Assembly (NCBI GenBank): GCA_040757575.1
Contig: JBFLXA010000004.1
Coordinates: forward strand, 1-64,000
DNA from: PFJX01 sp040757575
GTDB lineage: Bacteria > Pseudomonadota > Gammaproteobacteria > Burkholderiales > Thiobacillaceae
Direction of reading: 5' to 3'
DNA: 64,000 bases
Positions 8,195-17,020 of this stretch are shown in pieces (the stretch's first letter is position 1; every line of letters begins with the position of its first letter). The position numbers and the translations under genes were made by a program. Under the pieces are notes generated by a model that worked only from the letters and a program-made list of their open reading frames with translations, did not search any database and was not told where the DNA came from.

Positions 8195-8272
8195 AGCCGA
8201 GTATTTCACTAGGATTTCATCCAACGCACATCCTTTTGCACATCACTTCGCATAGCCCTTTGGAGAACTGCC

Positions 8273-10480
8273 ATGAACGCCGCCCTCACTTCCACCCAGA
8301 CCACCCCTGATTTCTGTGCCGGCATGCAGTACTTCGGCGAGGACTGGCCCGGTTTCGACCGCCTGGCCGCCACTCCCGCCGTGGACGCCAAGACTGGCCG
8401 CGTGGCCCAGGTGGACGAGGCGGCCGCCTACCAGACCCTGCTGATGGCGGACGCCCTGCGCTACGTCACCCTCCAGGTCTGCGGCTCCAAGGGCTCCGGC
8501 CACCCTGGCGGTTTTGCTTCCAGCGCCGAGGCCTATGCCGCCCTGGTCATGCTGGGCCACACGAATATCGTCACGGAAGTGGGGCACCACGCCCCCGGCT
8601 TCTACAGCGCCATGTTCCTGGACTCCTCCCTGGAGGAAATGGGCATCAAGACCATGGACGACATGATGGCCCGCTTCCGGGAGAAGCACGGCCTGCTGGG
8701 TCACCTGTCCGGCGCCATCCCGGGCCTGCTGGCCCCCGCCGGTCCCCTGGGCCAGGGACAGCACTTCGCCATGGCCGGTGCCCTGCTGCACCCCGGGGTG
8801 CTGTTCCCCGTCACCATCGGCGACGGCGGCATGGGGGAGCCCTACGTGCTCAATTCCATGATGCATTTCCACACCGCCTATCCCAAGGTCACCAACTTCC
8901 TGCCCACCCTGATCTGGAACGGCTACAGCCAGGAACACCACTCCATGGTGTCCCGCATGAGCAACGACGAGATGGTGGCCTACTGGACCGGTCACGGGTT
9001 CGAGAAGGTGGTGCTGGTGGACGCCAAGGCCTTTGATGACGCGGGCCAGGAAGGCGCCTATGTGGATTCCACCAAATTCAGCCATGGCCAGCGGGTGGCT
9101 TTCGCCCAGGCAGTTTTGGAAGGCGTGGAGCGGGCGGCGAAATCCGCCCTGTCCGGCAAGCTTACCGCTTTCATCATCAAGCAGTTGAAGGGCTCCGGCG
9201 TGCACACCCTGGGGGCCAAGTCCCATAACCTCTACCCCGCCGATACCCTGGAAGCGCCCCACATCGTCGAGGGCCTGAAGCGCCGCGCCTTGTCCGCCGA
9301 GGCCTGGGCCAACGTGCGGGAAAACTTTGTCCGGGCCGGCGGTGGACCCGCCGTGAAGACCAGCGTCACGGAACATGTGCTGGACATCGCCCCCCTGGGG
9401 GCCTTCCCGGTGCAGGAATTCGCCAAGGGCGAGAAAGCCGTGCCCGCCACCGCCATGGGCGCCCTGGCGGCCTGGGTGGGGGGTCAGGACGCCCGCTTCG
9501 TCGTGACCAATGCGGACGGCAACGAAGCATCCGCCATGAAGAACATCAACGATGCCCTGAAGATCCGCCACCCCAGCGAAGACCCTCTCTATAACCAGCG
9601 TCCCGACGGCCAGGTGTACGAGCCCCTGAACGAGGACGCCTGCGCCGGCCTGGCTGCGGGTCTCGCCCTGTTCGGCTCCCGGGCTTTGTGGCTGTCCTAT
9701 GAATCCTTCGCCATCAACGGCTGGCCCATCGTTCAGACCGTCACCCAGGCCATGGCGGAACTACGTCGCAAGACCCCCTCCATCGTCACCATGTTCACCG
9801 CCGGTGCCCTGGAGCAGGGCCGCAACGGCTGGACCCACCAGCGCCCGGAGATCGAGAACTACTTTGCCGCCCAGATGCGCAACGGCAACGTGTTCACCCT
9901 GTTCCCCTGCGACGCCAATGCAATCCAGGCGGCCTACGAGTACGCCACCCACAGCGTCAACAAGGGCATGGTGATCATCACCTCCAAGTCGCCCCTGCCG
10001 GTTTACATGAGCATGGGCGAGGCCCGGGACGCGGTGCAGAAGGGGGCGGCCACAATTTACGAAAGCAAGTCGGGCAGTAAAGGTACGGTGGTCTTCGCCG
10101 TCACCGGCGACATGGTCTTCCTGCCCGTGTTCGAGGCCAAGGACAAGCTGGAGGCCGAGGGCTGGCGCGTGCGCATCGTCGCCGTGGTGAACCCCCGCCA
10201 GCTCTACCGCCCCACGGACGTGGCCTGGGATACCGTCTCCCAGCCGGACAACGGCTTTATGGATGACGACCACTTCAACGCCCTGTTCGACGGCGACGTT
10301 CTGATGGCCGTGAGCGGCGGCCCCTCCGCCAGCCTGGAACCGGTGCTGCTGCGCACCCGGGCGGCAAAGCGGGACACCTTCGCCTGGAAGCGGGGCGAAA
10401 CCACCGCCAGCCCGGCGGAGATCATGGACTTCAACGGCATCACCGCTGCGAAGATGGTGGAGCGGGTGAAATCTCTTTAA
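8273..10480 (+). CDS. Phosphoketolase/transketolase-like thiamine diphosphate enzyme
   Basis: A 735-residue TPP-dependent enzyme. The N-terminal half has a transketolase-type substrate loop (GSGHPGGFASSAEAY) and the TPP/Mg motif GDG-N8-N in IGDGGMGEPYVLN. The C-terminal third (WRVRIVAVVNPRQL, then DNGFMDDDHFNALFDGD) resembles the phosphoketolase C-terminus more than transketolase. It lacks classic Xfp motifs, so substrate and chemistry (C-C transfer or acyl-phosphate formation) are unknown. It starts an operon with a sugar-acid kinase and glcDEF under a divergent IclR regulator, which points to catabolism of a phosphorylated keto sugar acid. The start has GGAGAACTGCC before ATG. Confidence 0.75.
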   Translation: MNAALTSTQTTPDFCAGMQYFGEDWPGFDRLAATPAVDAKTGRVAQVDEAAAYQTLLMADALRYVTLQVCGSKGSGHPGGFASSAEAYAALVMLGHTNIVTEVGHHAPGFYSAMFLDSSLEEMGIKTMDDMMARFREKHGLLGHLSGAIPGLLAPAGPLGQGQHFAMAGALLHPGVLFPVTIGDGGMGEPYVLNSMMHFHTAYPKVTNFLPTLIWNGYSQEHHSMVSRMSNDEMVAYWTGHGFEKVVLVDAKAFDDAGQEGAYVDSTKFSHGQRVAFAQAVLEGVERAAKSALSGKLTAFIIKQLKGSGVHTLGAKSHNLYPADTLEAPHIVEGLKRRALSAEAWANVRENFVRAGGGPAVKTSVTEHVLDIAPLGAFPVQEFAKGEKAVPATAMGALAAWVGGQDARFVVTNADGNEASAMKNINDALKIRHPSEDPLYNQRPDGQVYEPLNEDACAGLAAGLALFGSRALWLSYESFAINGWPIVQTVTQAMAELRRKTPSIVTMFTAGALEQGRNGWTHQRPEIENYFAAQMRNGNVFTLFPCDANAIQAAYEYATHSVNKGMVIITSKSPLPVYMSMGEARDAVQKGAATIYESKSGSKGTVVFAVTGDMVFLPVFEAKDKLEAEGWRVRIVAVVNPRQLYRPTDVAWDTVSQPDNGFMDDDHFNALFDGDVLMAVSGGPSASLEPVLLRTRAAKRDTFAWKRGETTASPAEIMDFNGITAAKMVERVKSL

Positions 10481-10529
10481 CCCCCTCCCCCCTCAAGGGA
10501 GAGGGGCCCTGTAGCAAGGATATTTGGCC

Positions 10530-11876
10530 ATGACCGACACCAAGATCATCGTCCTGGACGACGACCCCACCGGTTCCCAGACGGTGCACAGCTGCTTGCT
10601 GCTCACCCGCTGGAACCCCGCCACCCTGCGGGAGGCCCTCACGGATGCCTCCCCCCTGTTCTTCGTGCTCACCAACACCCGGGGCATGGATGCCCGCCGG
10701 GCCGCAGCGGTGACCCGGGAGGTGTGCCGGAACCTGAAGCTGGCCCTGGCGGACCTGGCGGCGGAAGGCCGCATCATCCAGCCCCTGTTCGTCAGCCGCT
10801 CCGACTCCACCCTGCGGGGCCACTACCCGGTGGAAACCGACGTGATGGCCGAAGAGCTTGGGGGCTTTGATGCCCATTTCCTCACCCCGGCCTTCTTCGA
10901 GGGTGGGCGCATCACCCGGGACTCCACCCATTACCTCATCGTGGACGGCAAGCCCGTGCCCACCTCGGAAACCGAGTTCGCCCGGGATTCCGTGTTCGGC
11001 TATTCCACCAGCTATCTGCCGGACTACGTGGCGGAGAAGACCAAGGGCCGCATCCCGGCCAGTCAGGTGGAGCGTTTCCTGCTCCAGGATATGGGCGCCG
11101 GCGTGGTGGACCGCCTCCTGGCCCTGAAGGACAACACCTGCTGCGTGGTGGATGCGGAAACCCAGGCTGACATGAACCGCTTTGCCGCCGACGTGCTGGC
11201 AGCCGTGGCCCGGGGCAAGCGTTTCCTGTTTCGCAGCGCCGCCAGCCTGCTCACCGCCCTGGCCAAGCTGCCGCCCCAGCCGGTGGCGGCGGCGGACATG
11301 GGCCGCTGGGTGCGGGACGGCCACCCGGGGGCGGTGGTGATGGGCTCCCACGTGGGCAAGTCAACGCGCCAGTTGCAGGCCCTGTTGCAGGAGCCGGACG
11401 CGGTGCCGGTGGAAGTGGATGTGGACAGGGTGCAGCCGGATCGGGACGTCCTGCTGACGGAAGTGCTGGACAAGGTGCGACGCATCCATGCCCGGGGCGC
11501 CACGCCGGTGATCTTCACCAGCCGCCAGGAGCGTACCTTCCCGGATGAAGCCACCCGCCTGGCCTTTGGCGAGGCGGTGTCCGCCTTCCTCATGGACGTG
11601 GAACGGGGCCTGCCCCGCACCCTGGGCTGGCTCATCAGCAAGGGCGGCATCACCAGCAACGACACCCTGTCCCAGGGCCTGGCGCTTGCCGCCGCCCGGG
11701 TGCTGGGCCAGATTCTGCCCGGGGTGTCCGTGGTGCGCTGCCCCGACGATCATCCCGGCTTTCCCGGCATGCCCGTGGTCATCTTCCCTGGCAACGTGGG
11801 GGGGGATGAAGCCCTGGCCATTGCTTTCCGGCGTTTGAGCCAGCGTGAAGAAGCGGCAGAGGTCAAAGCCGCGTGA
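10530..11876 (+). CDS. Four-carbon acid sugar kinase family protein (DUF1537/OtnK-like)
   Basis: A 448-residue kinase. The N-terminal domain begins with the family signature VLDDDPTGSQT and has the conserved TNTRGMD and RSDSTLRGHYP; the C-terminal domain carries LISKGGITSNDTL and the PGNVGG nucleotide-binding loop. Family members phosphorylate erythronate, threonate, 3-oxotetronates or 3-oxo-isoapionate. The exact substrate here is not readable. It is about 50 bases after the TPP-enzyme gene; ATG at 10530 follows GCAAGGA. Its pairing with a phosphoketolase-like enzyme rather than an aldolase or PdxA2 is unusual. Confidence 0.88.
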   Translation: MTDTKIIVLDDDPTGSQTVHSCLLLTRWNPATLREALTDASPLFFVLTNTRGMDARRAAAVTREVCRNLKLALADLAAEGRIIQPLFVSRSDSTLRGHYPVETDVMAEELGGFDAHFLTPAFFEGGRITRDSTHYLIVDGKPVPTSETEFARDSVFGYSTSYLPDYVAEKTKGRIPASQVERFLLQDMGAGVVDRLLALKDNTCCVVDAETQADMNRFAADVLAAVARGKRFLFRSAASLLTALAKLPPQPVAAADMGRWVRDGHPGAVVMGSHVGKSTRQLQALLQEPDAVPVEVDVDRVQPDRDVLLTEVLDKVRRIHARGATPVIFTSRQERTFPDEATRLAFGEAVSAFLMDVERGLPRTLGWLISKGGITSNDTLSQGLALAAARVLGQILPGVSVVRCPDDHPGFPGMPVVIFPGNVGGDEALAIAFRRLSQREEAAEVKAA

Positions 11877-11926
11877 GAGGCGTCGCCTTTTTTCCCCTCT
11901 CTCCTCCCGGGGAGAGGAAGTAAACA

Positions 11927-13399
11927 ATGGCATCATCCGGCCCCATGTCCATCAGCGCTGATTTCCTCGCCGCCCTCACCGCCACCTTGCCCGGCCGGAT
12001 ACTGGTCAGCCCGGAGGCCTGCCGGCCCTACGAGTGCGACGGCCTGTCCGCCTACCGGAAAACCCCGGAGGTGGTGGTCTTGCCGGAGACGGTGACGGAG
12101 GTGCAGGCCATCCTGAAACTCTGTGCCGCCCATGCTGTGCCCGTGGTGGCCCGGGGGGCGGGGACGGGGCTGTCCGGTGGCGCCCTGCCCATCGAGGGCG
12201 GCCTGCTGCTGGGCATGGCCAGGTTCAACCGCATCCTGGACATCGACGCCGCCAACCGCACCGCCCGGGTCCAGCCCGGGGTGCGCAACCTGGCCATCTC
12301 CGAGGCGGCGGCCCCCTACGGCCTGTATTACGCCCCGGACCCGTCCTCCCAGATCGCCTGCTCCATCGGCGGCAACGTGGCGGAGAATTCCGGCGGGGTC
12401 CACTGCCTGAAGTACGGTCTCACGGTGCACAACGTGCTGTCGGTGACCATGCTGACCATGGATGGGGACTTGCTCACCCTGGGGAGCCAGGCCCTGGATG
12501 GCCCCGCCCTGGATCTGCTGGCCCTGTTCACCGGCTCCGAAGGCCTCCTGGGGATCATCGTCGAAGTGACGGTGAAGCTCCTGCCCCGGCCGGAACGGGC
12601 CCAGGTGCTGCTTGCCGCCTACGACGACGTGGAAAAGGCGGGGGCGGCGGTGGCGGCCATCATCGCCGCCGGCATCATTCCGGCCGGCCTGGAGATGATG
12701 GACAACCCGGCCATCCGGGCGGCCGAGGCCTTCATCCACGCGGGTTACCCGGAGGATGCGGCCGCCATCCTGCTGTGCGAACTGGACGGCACCAATGCCG
12801 AGGTGTCCGAAGACATCCTGCGGGTGCGCCAGTTGCTGCTGGATTCCGGCGCCGCCGAGGTGCGCACCGCCGAGGACGAGGCCCAGCGCCTGAAATTCTG
12901 GGCCGGCCGCAAGAACGCCTTTCCCGCCGTGGGCCGTCTTTCTCCAGACTATTACTGCATGGACGGCACCATTCCCCGTCAGCATCTGGCCCGGGTGCTG
13001 GGGGAGATCAACCGCCTGTCGGAGGAATACGGTTTGAAGGTGGCCAACGTGTTCCACGCCGGCGACGGCAACCTGCACCCCCTCATCCTCTACGATGCCA
13101 ACCAGCCCGGTGAGCTGGAACGGACCGAGGAATTCGGTCGCCGCATCCTGGAGCTGTGCGTCGAGGTGGGGGGCACGGTCACCGGCGAGCACGGCGTGGG
13201 GGTGGAAAAGCTGGACGCCATGTGCAGCCAGTTTGCCGCTCCGGAACTGGCCCAGTTCATGGCCGTGAAAGCCGCCTTCGACCCCCTGGGCCTGCTCAAC
13301 CCGGGCAAGGCCGTCCCCACCCTGCACCGTTGCGCCGAATTCGGCCGCATGCACGTCCACGGGGGCCAGACTCCCTTCCCCGAACTGCCGAGGTTCTGA
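11927..13399 (+). CDS. glcD: Glycolate/2-hydroxyacid oxidase FAD-binding subunit
   Basis: A 490-residue FAD-linked oxidoreductase of the GlcD family, which oxidises glycolate or related 2-hydroxyacids and passes electrons through GlcF. The VAO-type FAD domain shows VVARGAGTGLSGGALP, IACSIGGNVAENSGGVHCLKYG and GSEGLLGII. The C-terminal cap contains NVFHAGDGNLHPL and GEHGVGVEK, the active-site His loops. It overlaps glcE by one base and is preceded by a GAGAGGAAG ribosome site. The substrate may be glycolate made by the upstream enzymes or a longer hydroxyacid. Confidence 0.93.
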   Translation: MASSGPMSISADFLAALTATLPGRILVSPEACRPYECDGLSAYRKTPEVVVLPETVTEVQAILKLCAAHAVPVVARGAGTGLSGGALPIEGGLLLGMARFNRILDIDAANRTARVQPGVRNLAISEAAAPYGLYYAPDPSSQIACSIGGNVAENSGGVHCLKYGLTVHNVLSVTMLTMDGDLLTLGSQALDGPALDLLALFTGSEGLLGIIVEVTVKLLPRPERAQVLLAAYDDVEKAGAAVAAIIAAGIIPAGLEMMDNPAIRAAEAFIHAGYPEDAAAILLCELDGTNAEVSEDILRVRQLLLDSGAAEVRTAEDEAQRLKFWAGRKNAFPAVGRLSPDYYCMDGTIPRQHLARVLGEINRLSEEYGLKVANVFHAGDGNLHPLILYDANQPGELERTEEFGRRILELCVEVGGTVTGEHGVGVEKLDAMCSQFAAPELAQFMAVKAAFDPLGLLNPGKAVPTLHRCAEFGRMHVHGGQTPFPELPRF

Positions 13400-14496
13400 T
13401 GGAGATCGTGGACATCAGCGCCTATCTACAGGACCAGGTCCGGGCCGCCCGGGTGGACGGCACGCCCCTGGCCATCCGGGGAGGCGGCAGCAAGCGCTTC
13501 TATGGCCGCGCCCTGGAAGGCGTGCCCCTGGATGTGACAGGCCATGCCGGCATCGTCAGCCACGACCCCACGGAGCTGGTGGTCACCGCCCGCTGCGGCA
13601 CGCCCCTGGCAGACCTGGAAGCAGCCCTGGCCGACCAGGGCCAGATGCTGCCCTTCGAACCGCCCCATTTCGAAAATGGGGAATGGGGAATGGGGAATGG
13701 GAAAACCTTGCCCCAGCCGACCGTGGGTGGAATGGTGGCCGCCGGCCTATCCGGCCCCCGGCGTCCCTGGGGCGGGGCGGTGCGGGATGCGGTGCTGGGG
13801 GTGAAGCTGCTCACCGGCAAAGGCGAAATCCTCGCCTTTGGCGGCCAGGTGATGAAAAACGTGGCGGGCTATGACATCTCCCGCCTGATGGCCGGCAGCC
13901 TGGGCAGCCTGGGAGTGATCCTGGAGGTGTCCATGAAGGTCCTGCCCCGGCCCGCCAAGGAAATCACCCTGGTGCAGGAAGCCGATGGACAAGAGGCCCT
14001 GGCCCGTCTGGCCGCCTGGCAGGGCAAGGCCTGGCCCCTGTCCGCCAGCCTCCACGACGGCGAACGCCTGTGGGTTCGCTTATCCGGCACCCATGCCGGG
14101 GTCAACGCCGCTCGGGATGCCCTGGGGGGCGAGGAGGTGGCGGACAATGGCCTATGGACCCAGGTCCGGGACCAGGCACTGCCGTTCTTCCTGAACGGGG
14201 CCCCCCTGTGGCGGTTGTCCGTGCCCCCCGCTACGCCGGCCCTGGACCTGCCAGGCACCTGGCTGACGGAATGGGGCGGGGCCCAGCGCTGGCTGGTGTC
14301 CGATGCCCCGGCCGCCCACATCCGTGCCGCCGCCGCCAGCGTCGGCGGCCACGCCACCCTGTTCCGGCGCCATGACGGCGTCGGCCCCGTGTTCCAGCCC
14401 CTGCCCGTGCCCCTCATGGCCCTGCACAAGCGACTCAAGGCCAGCTTCGACCCGGCGGGCATGCTCAATCCTGGCGTGATGTACGCGGACCTGTAA
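13399..14496 (+). CDS. glcE: Glycolate oxidase subunit GlcE (second FAD-binding subunit)
   Basis: A 365-residue partner of GlcD. It has AIRGGGSKRFYG near the N-terminus and the conserved block VGGMVAAGLSGPRRPWGG, VMKNVAGYDISRLMAGSLG and LPRPAKE. ATG overlaps the glcD stop by one base (TGATG), so translation is coupled. Between PPHF and VGGMVA there is an insertion of about 12 residues (ENGEWGMGNGKT) encoded by a (AATGGGG)n heptamer tract, absent from the E. coli protein as I recall it. The insert keeps the frame, so the gene is probably still functional. Confidence 0.92.
   Translation: MEIVDISAYLQDQVRAARVDGTPLAIRGGGSKRFYGRALEGVPLDVTGHAGIVSHDPTELVVTARCGTPLADLEAALADQGQMLPFEPPHFENGEWGMGNGKTLPQPTVGGMVAAGLSGPRRPWGGAVRDAVLGVKLLTGKGEILAFGGQVMKNVAGYDISRLMAGSLGSLGVILEVSMKVLPRPAKEITLVQEADGQEALARLAAWQGKAWPLSASLHDGERLWVRLSGTHAGVNAARDALGGEEVADNGLWTQVRDQALPFFLNGAPLWRLSVPPATPALDLPGTWLTEWGGAQRWLVSDAPAAHIRAAAASVGGHATLFRRHDGVGPVFQPLPVPLMALHKRLKASFDPAGMLNPGVMYADL
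13675..13702 (+). repeat. AATGGGG heptamer tandem repeat inside glcE
   Basis: Four tandem AATGGGG-type units in frame with glcE, preceded by CCCCATTTCGAAAATGGGG, which can form a hairpin. A related G-rich heptamer tract occurs at 42183-42246 between ybaB and recR, so this is a dispersed repeat type. Confidence 0.8.
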
Positions 14497-14505
14497 GGAA
14501 AACCC

Positions 14506-15717
14506 GTGGAAACCCATCTGCCTGTGGACCTGCTGAACACCCCCGAAGGCCGGGAGGCGGAGGCCATCCTGCGCACCTGCGTGCACTGCGGCTTCTGCAA
14601 TGCCACCTGCCCCACTTATCAAATACTCGGGGATGAGCTGGACGGCCCCCGGGGGCGTATCTATTTGATGAAGCAGATGCTGGAAGGCCAGCCGGTGACG
14701 ACGGAAACCCGTCTGCATCTGGATCGCTGCCTCACCTGCCGCAATTGCGAAACCACCTGTCCCTCCGGGGTCCAGTATGGCCGGCTGGTGGACATTGGCC
14801 GCCAGGTGGCGGAGCAGCGGGCCCCCCGCCCCCTGACTGAACGGATTGCCCGCATGGCCCTGCGCACCGGCCTGACCACGCCGGGGGTGTTCACGCCCGC
14901 CTTGAAGCTGGGGCAAATGGCCCGGCCTTTGCTGCCAGAAACTTTGCGCAGTCATGTGCCGGATGTCCTTGCCGGGGGACCCCGACCCCAGGGGAAGCAT
15001 GCCCGGACCATGCTGGTGCTGGAAGGCTGCGTGCAGCCCGGCCTGGCACCGGAGACCAATTCCGCCGCCGCCCGGGTGCTGGACCGGCTGGGCATTCGCC
15101 TCATTGCCGCCGCCGGGGCCGGCTGCTGCGGCGCCATCGACCAGCACCTGGCGGCGCCGGAGGCGGCCCTCCTGGCCATGCGTCGCAACGTCGACGTCTG
15201 GTGGCCCCACATCCAGGCCGGTGCCGAGGCGATCGTCCTCACCGCCAGCGGTTGCGGCAGCCTGGTGAAGGAATACGGCCATCACCTCCGCCACGACCCG
15301 GCTTATGCCGAGAAGGCGGCCCGCGTGTCGGAACTGGCCCTGGATCTGGCGGAAGTGCTGGCCAAGGAAGACCTGAGTGGACTCCACGCCCCTCAGCCCC
15401 GCAGGGTTGCCTTCCACCCCCCGTGCAGCCTGCAACACGGGCAGAAAGTGCGGGGTGTGGTGGAAGACATCCTCTCCCGGGCGGGTTATGAACTGGTGCC
15501 CTTTACCGAATCCCACCTCTGTTGCGGTTCCGCCGGTACTTATTCGCTTTTACAGCCGGAACTCTCCCGGTCCCTCCGGGACCGCAAGCTGGGCCATATC
15601 CAGGCCGCCCGGCCGGAACTCATCGCCACCGCCAATATCGGTTGCCAGATGCATCTGGCAGCCGGCGCGGAAGTGCCGGTGGTGCACTGGATTACCCTTC
15701 TGGAGCGCAACCAGTAG
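14506..15717 (+). CDS. glcF: Glycolate oxidase iron-sulfur subunit
   Basis: A 403-residue protein with two 4Fe-4S motifs near the N-terminus (CVHCGFCNATCP and CLTCRNCETTCP) followed by two cysteine-rich CCG domains (GAGCCGAIDQH and ESHLCCGSAGTYS). It transfers electrons from the FAD subunits to the quinone pool. The start is GTG at 14506, nine bases after the glcE stop, with TAAGGAAAA as ribosome site. It is the last gene of the operon. Confidence 0.95.
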   Translation: METHLPVDLLNTPEGREAEAILRTCVHCGFCNATCPTYQILGDELDGPRGRIYLMKQMLEGQPVTTETRLHLDRCLTCRNCETTCPSGVQYGRLVDIGRQVAEQRAPRPLTERIARMALRTGLTTPGVFTPALKLGQMARPLLPETLRSHVPDVLAGGPRPQGKHARTMLVLEGCVQPGLAPETNSAAARVLDRLGIRLIAAAGAGCCGAIDQHLAAPEAALLAMRRNVDVWWPHIQAGAEAIVLTASGCGSLVKEYGHHLRHDPAYAEKAARVSELALDLAEVLAKEDLSGLHAPQPRRVAFHPPCSLQHGQKVRGVVEDILSRAGYELVPFTESHLCCGSAGTYSLLQPELSRSLRDRKLGHIQAARPELIATANIGCQMHLAAGAEVPVVHWITLLERNQ

Positions 15718-15767
15718 CGGGTGGCGTGTCGCCACTTGATTCTTGCCCGGTCTGCTAGGTCTAATCT

Positions 15768-15787
15768 GCGCATATAAAGATATGCGC
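15768..15787 (+). promoter_or_regulatory. Inverted repeat upstream of radC
   Basis: GCGCATAT-AAAG-ATATGCGC, a perfect 8-base dyad with a 4-base spacer, 12 bases before the radC start. It could be an operator or a hairpin masking the ribosome site. No T-run follows, so it is not a terminator. Confidence 0.35.
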
Positions 15788-15799
15788 GGGGGGTAAACC

Positions 15800-16474
15800 A
15801 TGGCCATCACAGACTGGCCCGAGGGCGAACGCCCCCGGGAGAAGCTATTGCAGCGGGGTGCTGCCGCGCTTTCGGACGCCGAACTCCTGGCCATCTTCCT
15901 GAGGGTGGGGGTGACGGGAAAAAGCGCGGTGGAACTGGCCCGGGATCTGCTCGCCCACTTCGGCAGCCTGACCCGCTTGTTCCATGCTGGCCAGGCCGCC
16001 TTCGCTGCCTTCCCGGGCATGGGGCCCGCCAAATACGCCCAGGTCCAGGCGGTGCTGGAGATGGCCCGCCGGGCCCTGGGGGAGGAAATGGCCCAGGGGG
16101 ATGCCCTCAGTTCCCCCGGCGCGGTACGGGACTACCTGCGCCTGCAACTGGGGGGACTGGCCCACGAAGTGTTCGTGGCGGTGTTCCTGGATGCCCAGAA
16201 CCGGGTGCTGGCCCGGGAGGACCTGTTCCGGGGCACCCTGACCCAGACGGCGGTCTACCCAAGGGAGGTGGTGAAGCGGGCCCTGGCCCACAATGCCGCC
16301 GGCATCATCCTCGCCCATAACCATCCCTCCGGCGTGGCGGAGCCTTCTCAGGCGGACCGCTGGCTGACGGACCAGCTCAAGACAGCCCTGGGGTTGGTGG
16401 ACGTGCGGGTGCTGGACCATTTCATCGTCGCCGGCAGCCAGGGCGTTTCTTTTGCAGAACGCGGTTGGCTTTGA
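15800..16474 (+). CDS. radC: RadC/UPF0758 family protein
   Basis: A 224-residue protein with an N-terminal helix-hairpin-helix domain (FPGMGPAKYAQVQA) and a C-terminal JAB1/MPN domain with the JAMM metal motif HNHPSG followed by a downstream Asp (SQADRWLTD). The DNA-repair role once given to radC is disputed; a metalloprotease or nuclease role is unproven. It lies directly upstream of rpmB-rpmG, the common order in proteobacteria. Confidence 0.93.
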   Translation: MAITDWPEGERPREKLLQRGAAALSDAELLAIFLRVGVTGKSAVELARDLLAHFGSLTRLFHAGQAAFAAFPGMGPAKYAQVQAVLEMARRALGEEMAQGDALSSPGAVRDYLRLQLGGLAHEVFVAVFLDAQNRVLAREDLFRGTLTQTAVYPREVVKRALAHNAAGIILAHNHPSGVAEPSQADRWLTDQLKTALGLVDVRVLDHFIVAGSQGVSFAERGWL

Positions 16475-16542
16475 CCTGGCCGAATAATCCATGCTATAAA
16501 TCGCGTCCTTTTTTACGCCAACCGAATTTCGGGGTACGAATC

Positions 16543-16776
16543 ATGGCCCGTGTATGCCAAGTAACCGGCAAGAAGCCGATGGTGGGAAACAACGTCTCCC
16601 ACGCCAACAACAAGACCAAGCGTCGTTTCCTGCCCAACCTGCAGAACCGCCGTTTCTGGGTTGAGAGCGAGAACCGCTGGGTGCGTCTGCGGGTGACCAA
16701 CGCCGCCCTGCGTCTCATCGACAAGAAAGGCATCGACGTGGTCCTGGCTGACCTGCGCGCTGCCGGACAGGCCTGA
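16543..16776 (+). CDS. rpmB: 50S ribosomal protein L28
   Basis: 77 residues beginning MARVCQVTGKKPMVGNN and containing KTKRRFLPNLQ, the L28 signature. The ATG at 16543 gives the family length; the longer in-frame reading overlaps the end of radC. It is followed after 11 bases by rpmG. Confidence 0.98.
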   Translation: MARVCQVTGKKPMVGNNVSHANNKTKRRFLPNLQNRRFWVESENRWVRLRVTNAALRLIDKKGIDVVLADLRAAGQA

Positions 16777-16787
16777 GGGGATTCGAC

Positions 16788-16955
16788 ATGGCTAAAGGCG
16801 CACGCGAAAAGATCAAGCTGGAATCCACTGCCGGCACCGGTCACTTCTACACCACCACCAAGAACAAGAAGACCATGCCCGAGAAGATGGCGATCATGAA
16901 ATATGATCCCAAGGCCCGTAAGCATGTGGAATACAAGGAAACCAAGCTGAAGTGA
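16788..16955 (+). CDS. rpmG: 50S ribosomal protein L33
   Basis: A 55-residue basic protein starting MAKGAREKIKLESTAGTGHFY and containing TTTKNKKTMPEKMAIMKYDP. It lacks the zinc-binding Cys pairs, so it is the Cys-minus (zinc-independent) form common in proteobacteria. Co-transcribed with rpmB and ended by a strong terminator at 16981. Confidence 0.97.
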   Translation: MAKGAREKIKLESTAGTGHFYTTTKNKKTMPEKMAIMKYDPKARKHVEYKETKLK

Positions 16956-16980
16956 TTCACTTCAGCCCAGCAAAAGAAAA

Positions 16981-17004
16981 ACCCCGCCGAGGCGGGGTTT
17001 TTTT
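16981..17004 (+). terminator. Rho-independent terminator after rpmBG
   Basis: Perfect stem ACCCCGCC-GA-GGCGGGGT followed by a T-run, with an A-run on the upstream side, so it can also serve the convergent olsB gene. Confidence 0.95.
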
Positions 17005-17020
17005 ATGCCCTATGGGGTTC

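Noticed and set aside
8243..9571. Long minus-strand open frame opposite the phosphoketolase-like gene
   Set aside because: Gly/His/Val-rich translation without domains, a mirror of the GC-rich coding strand; the plus-strand protein is clearly real.
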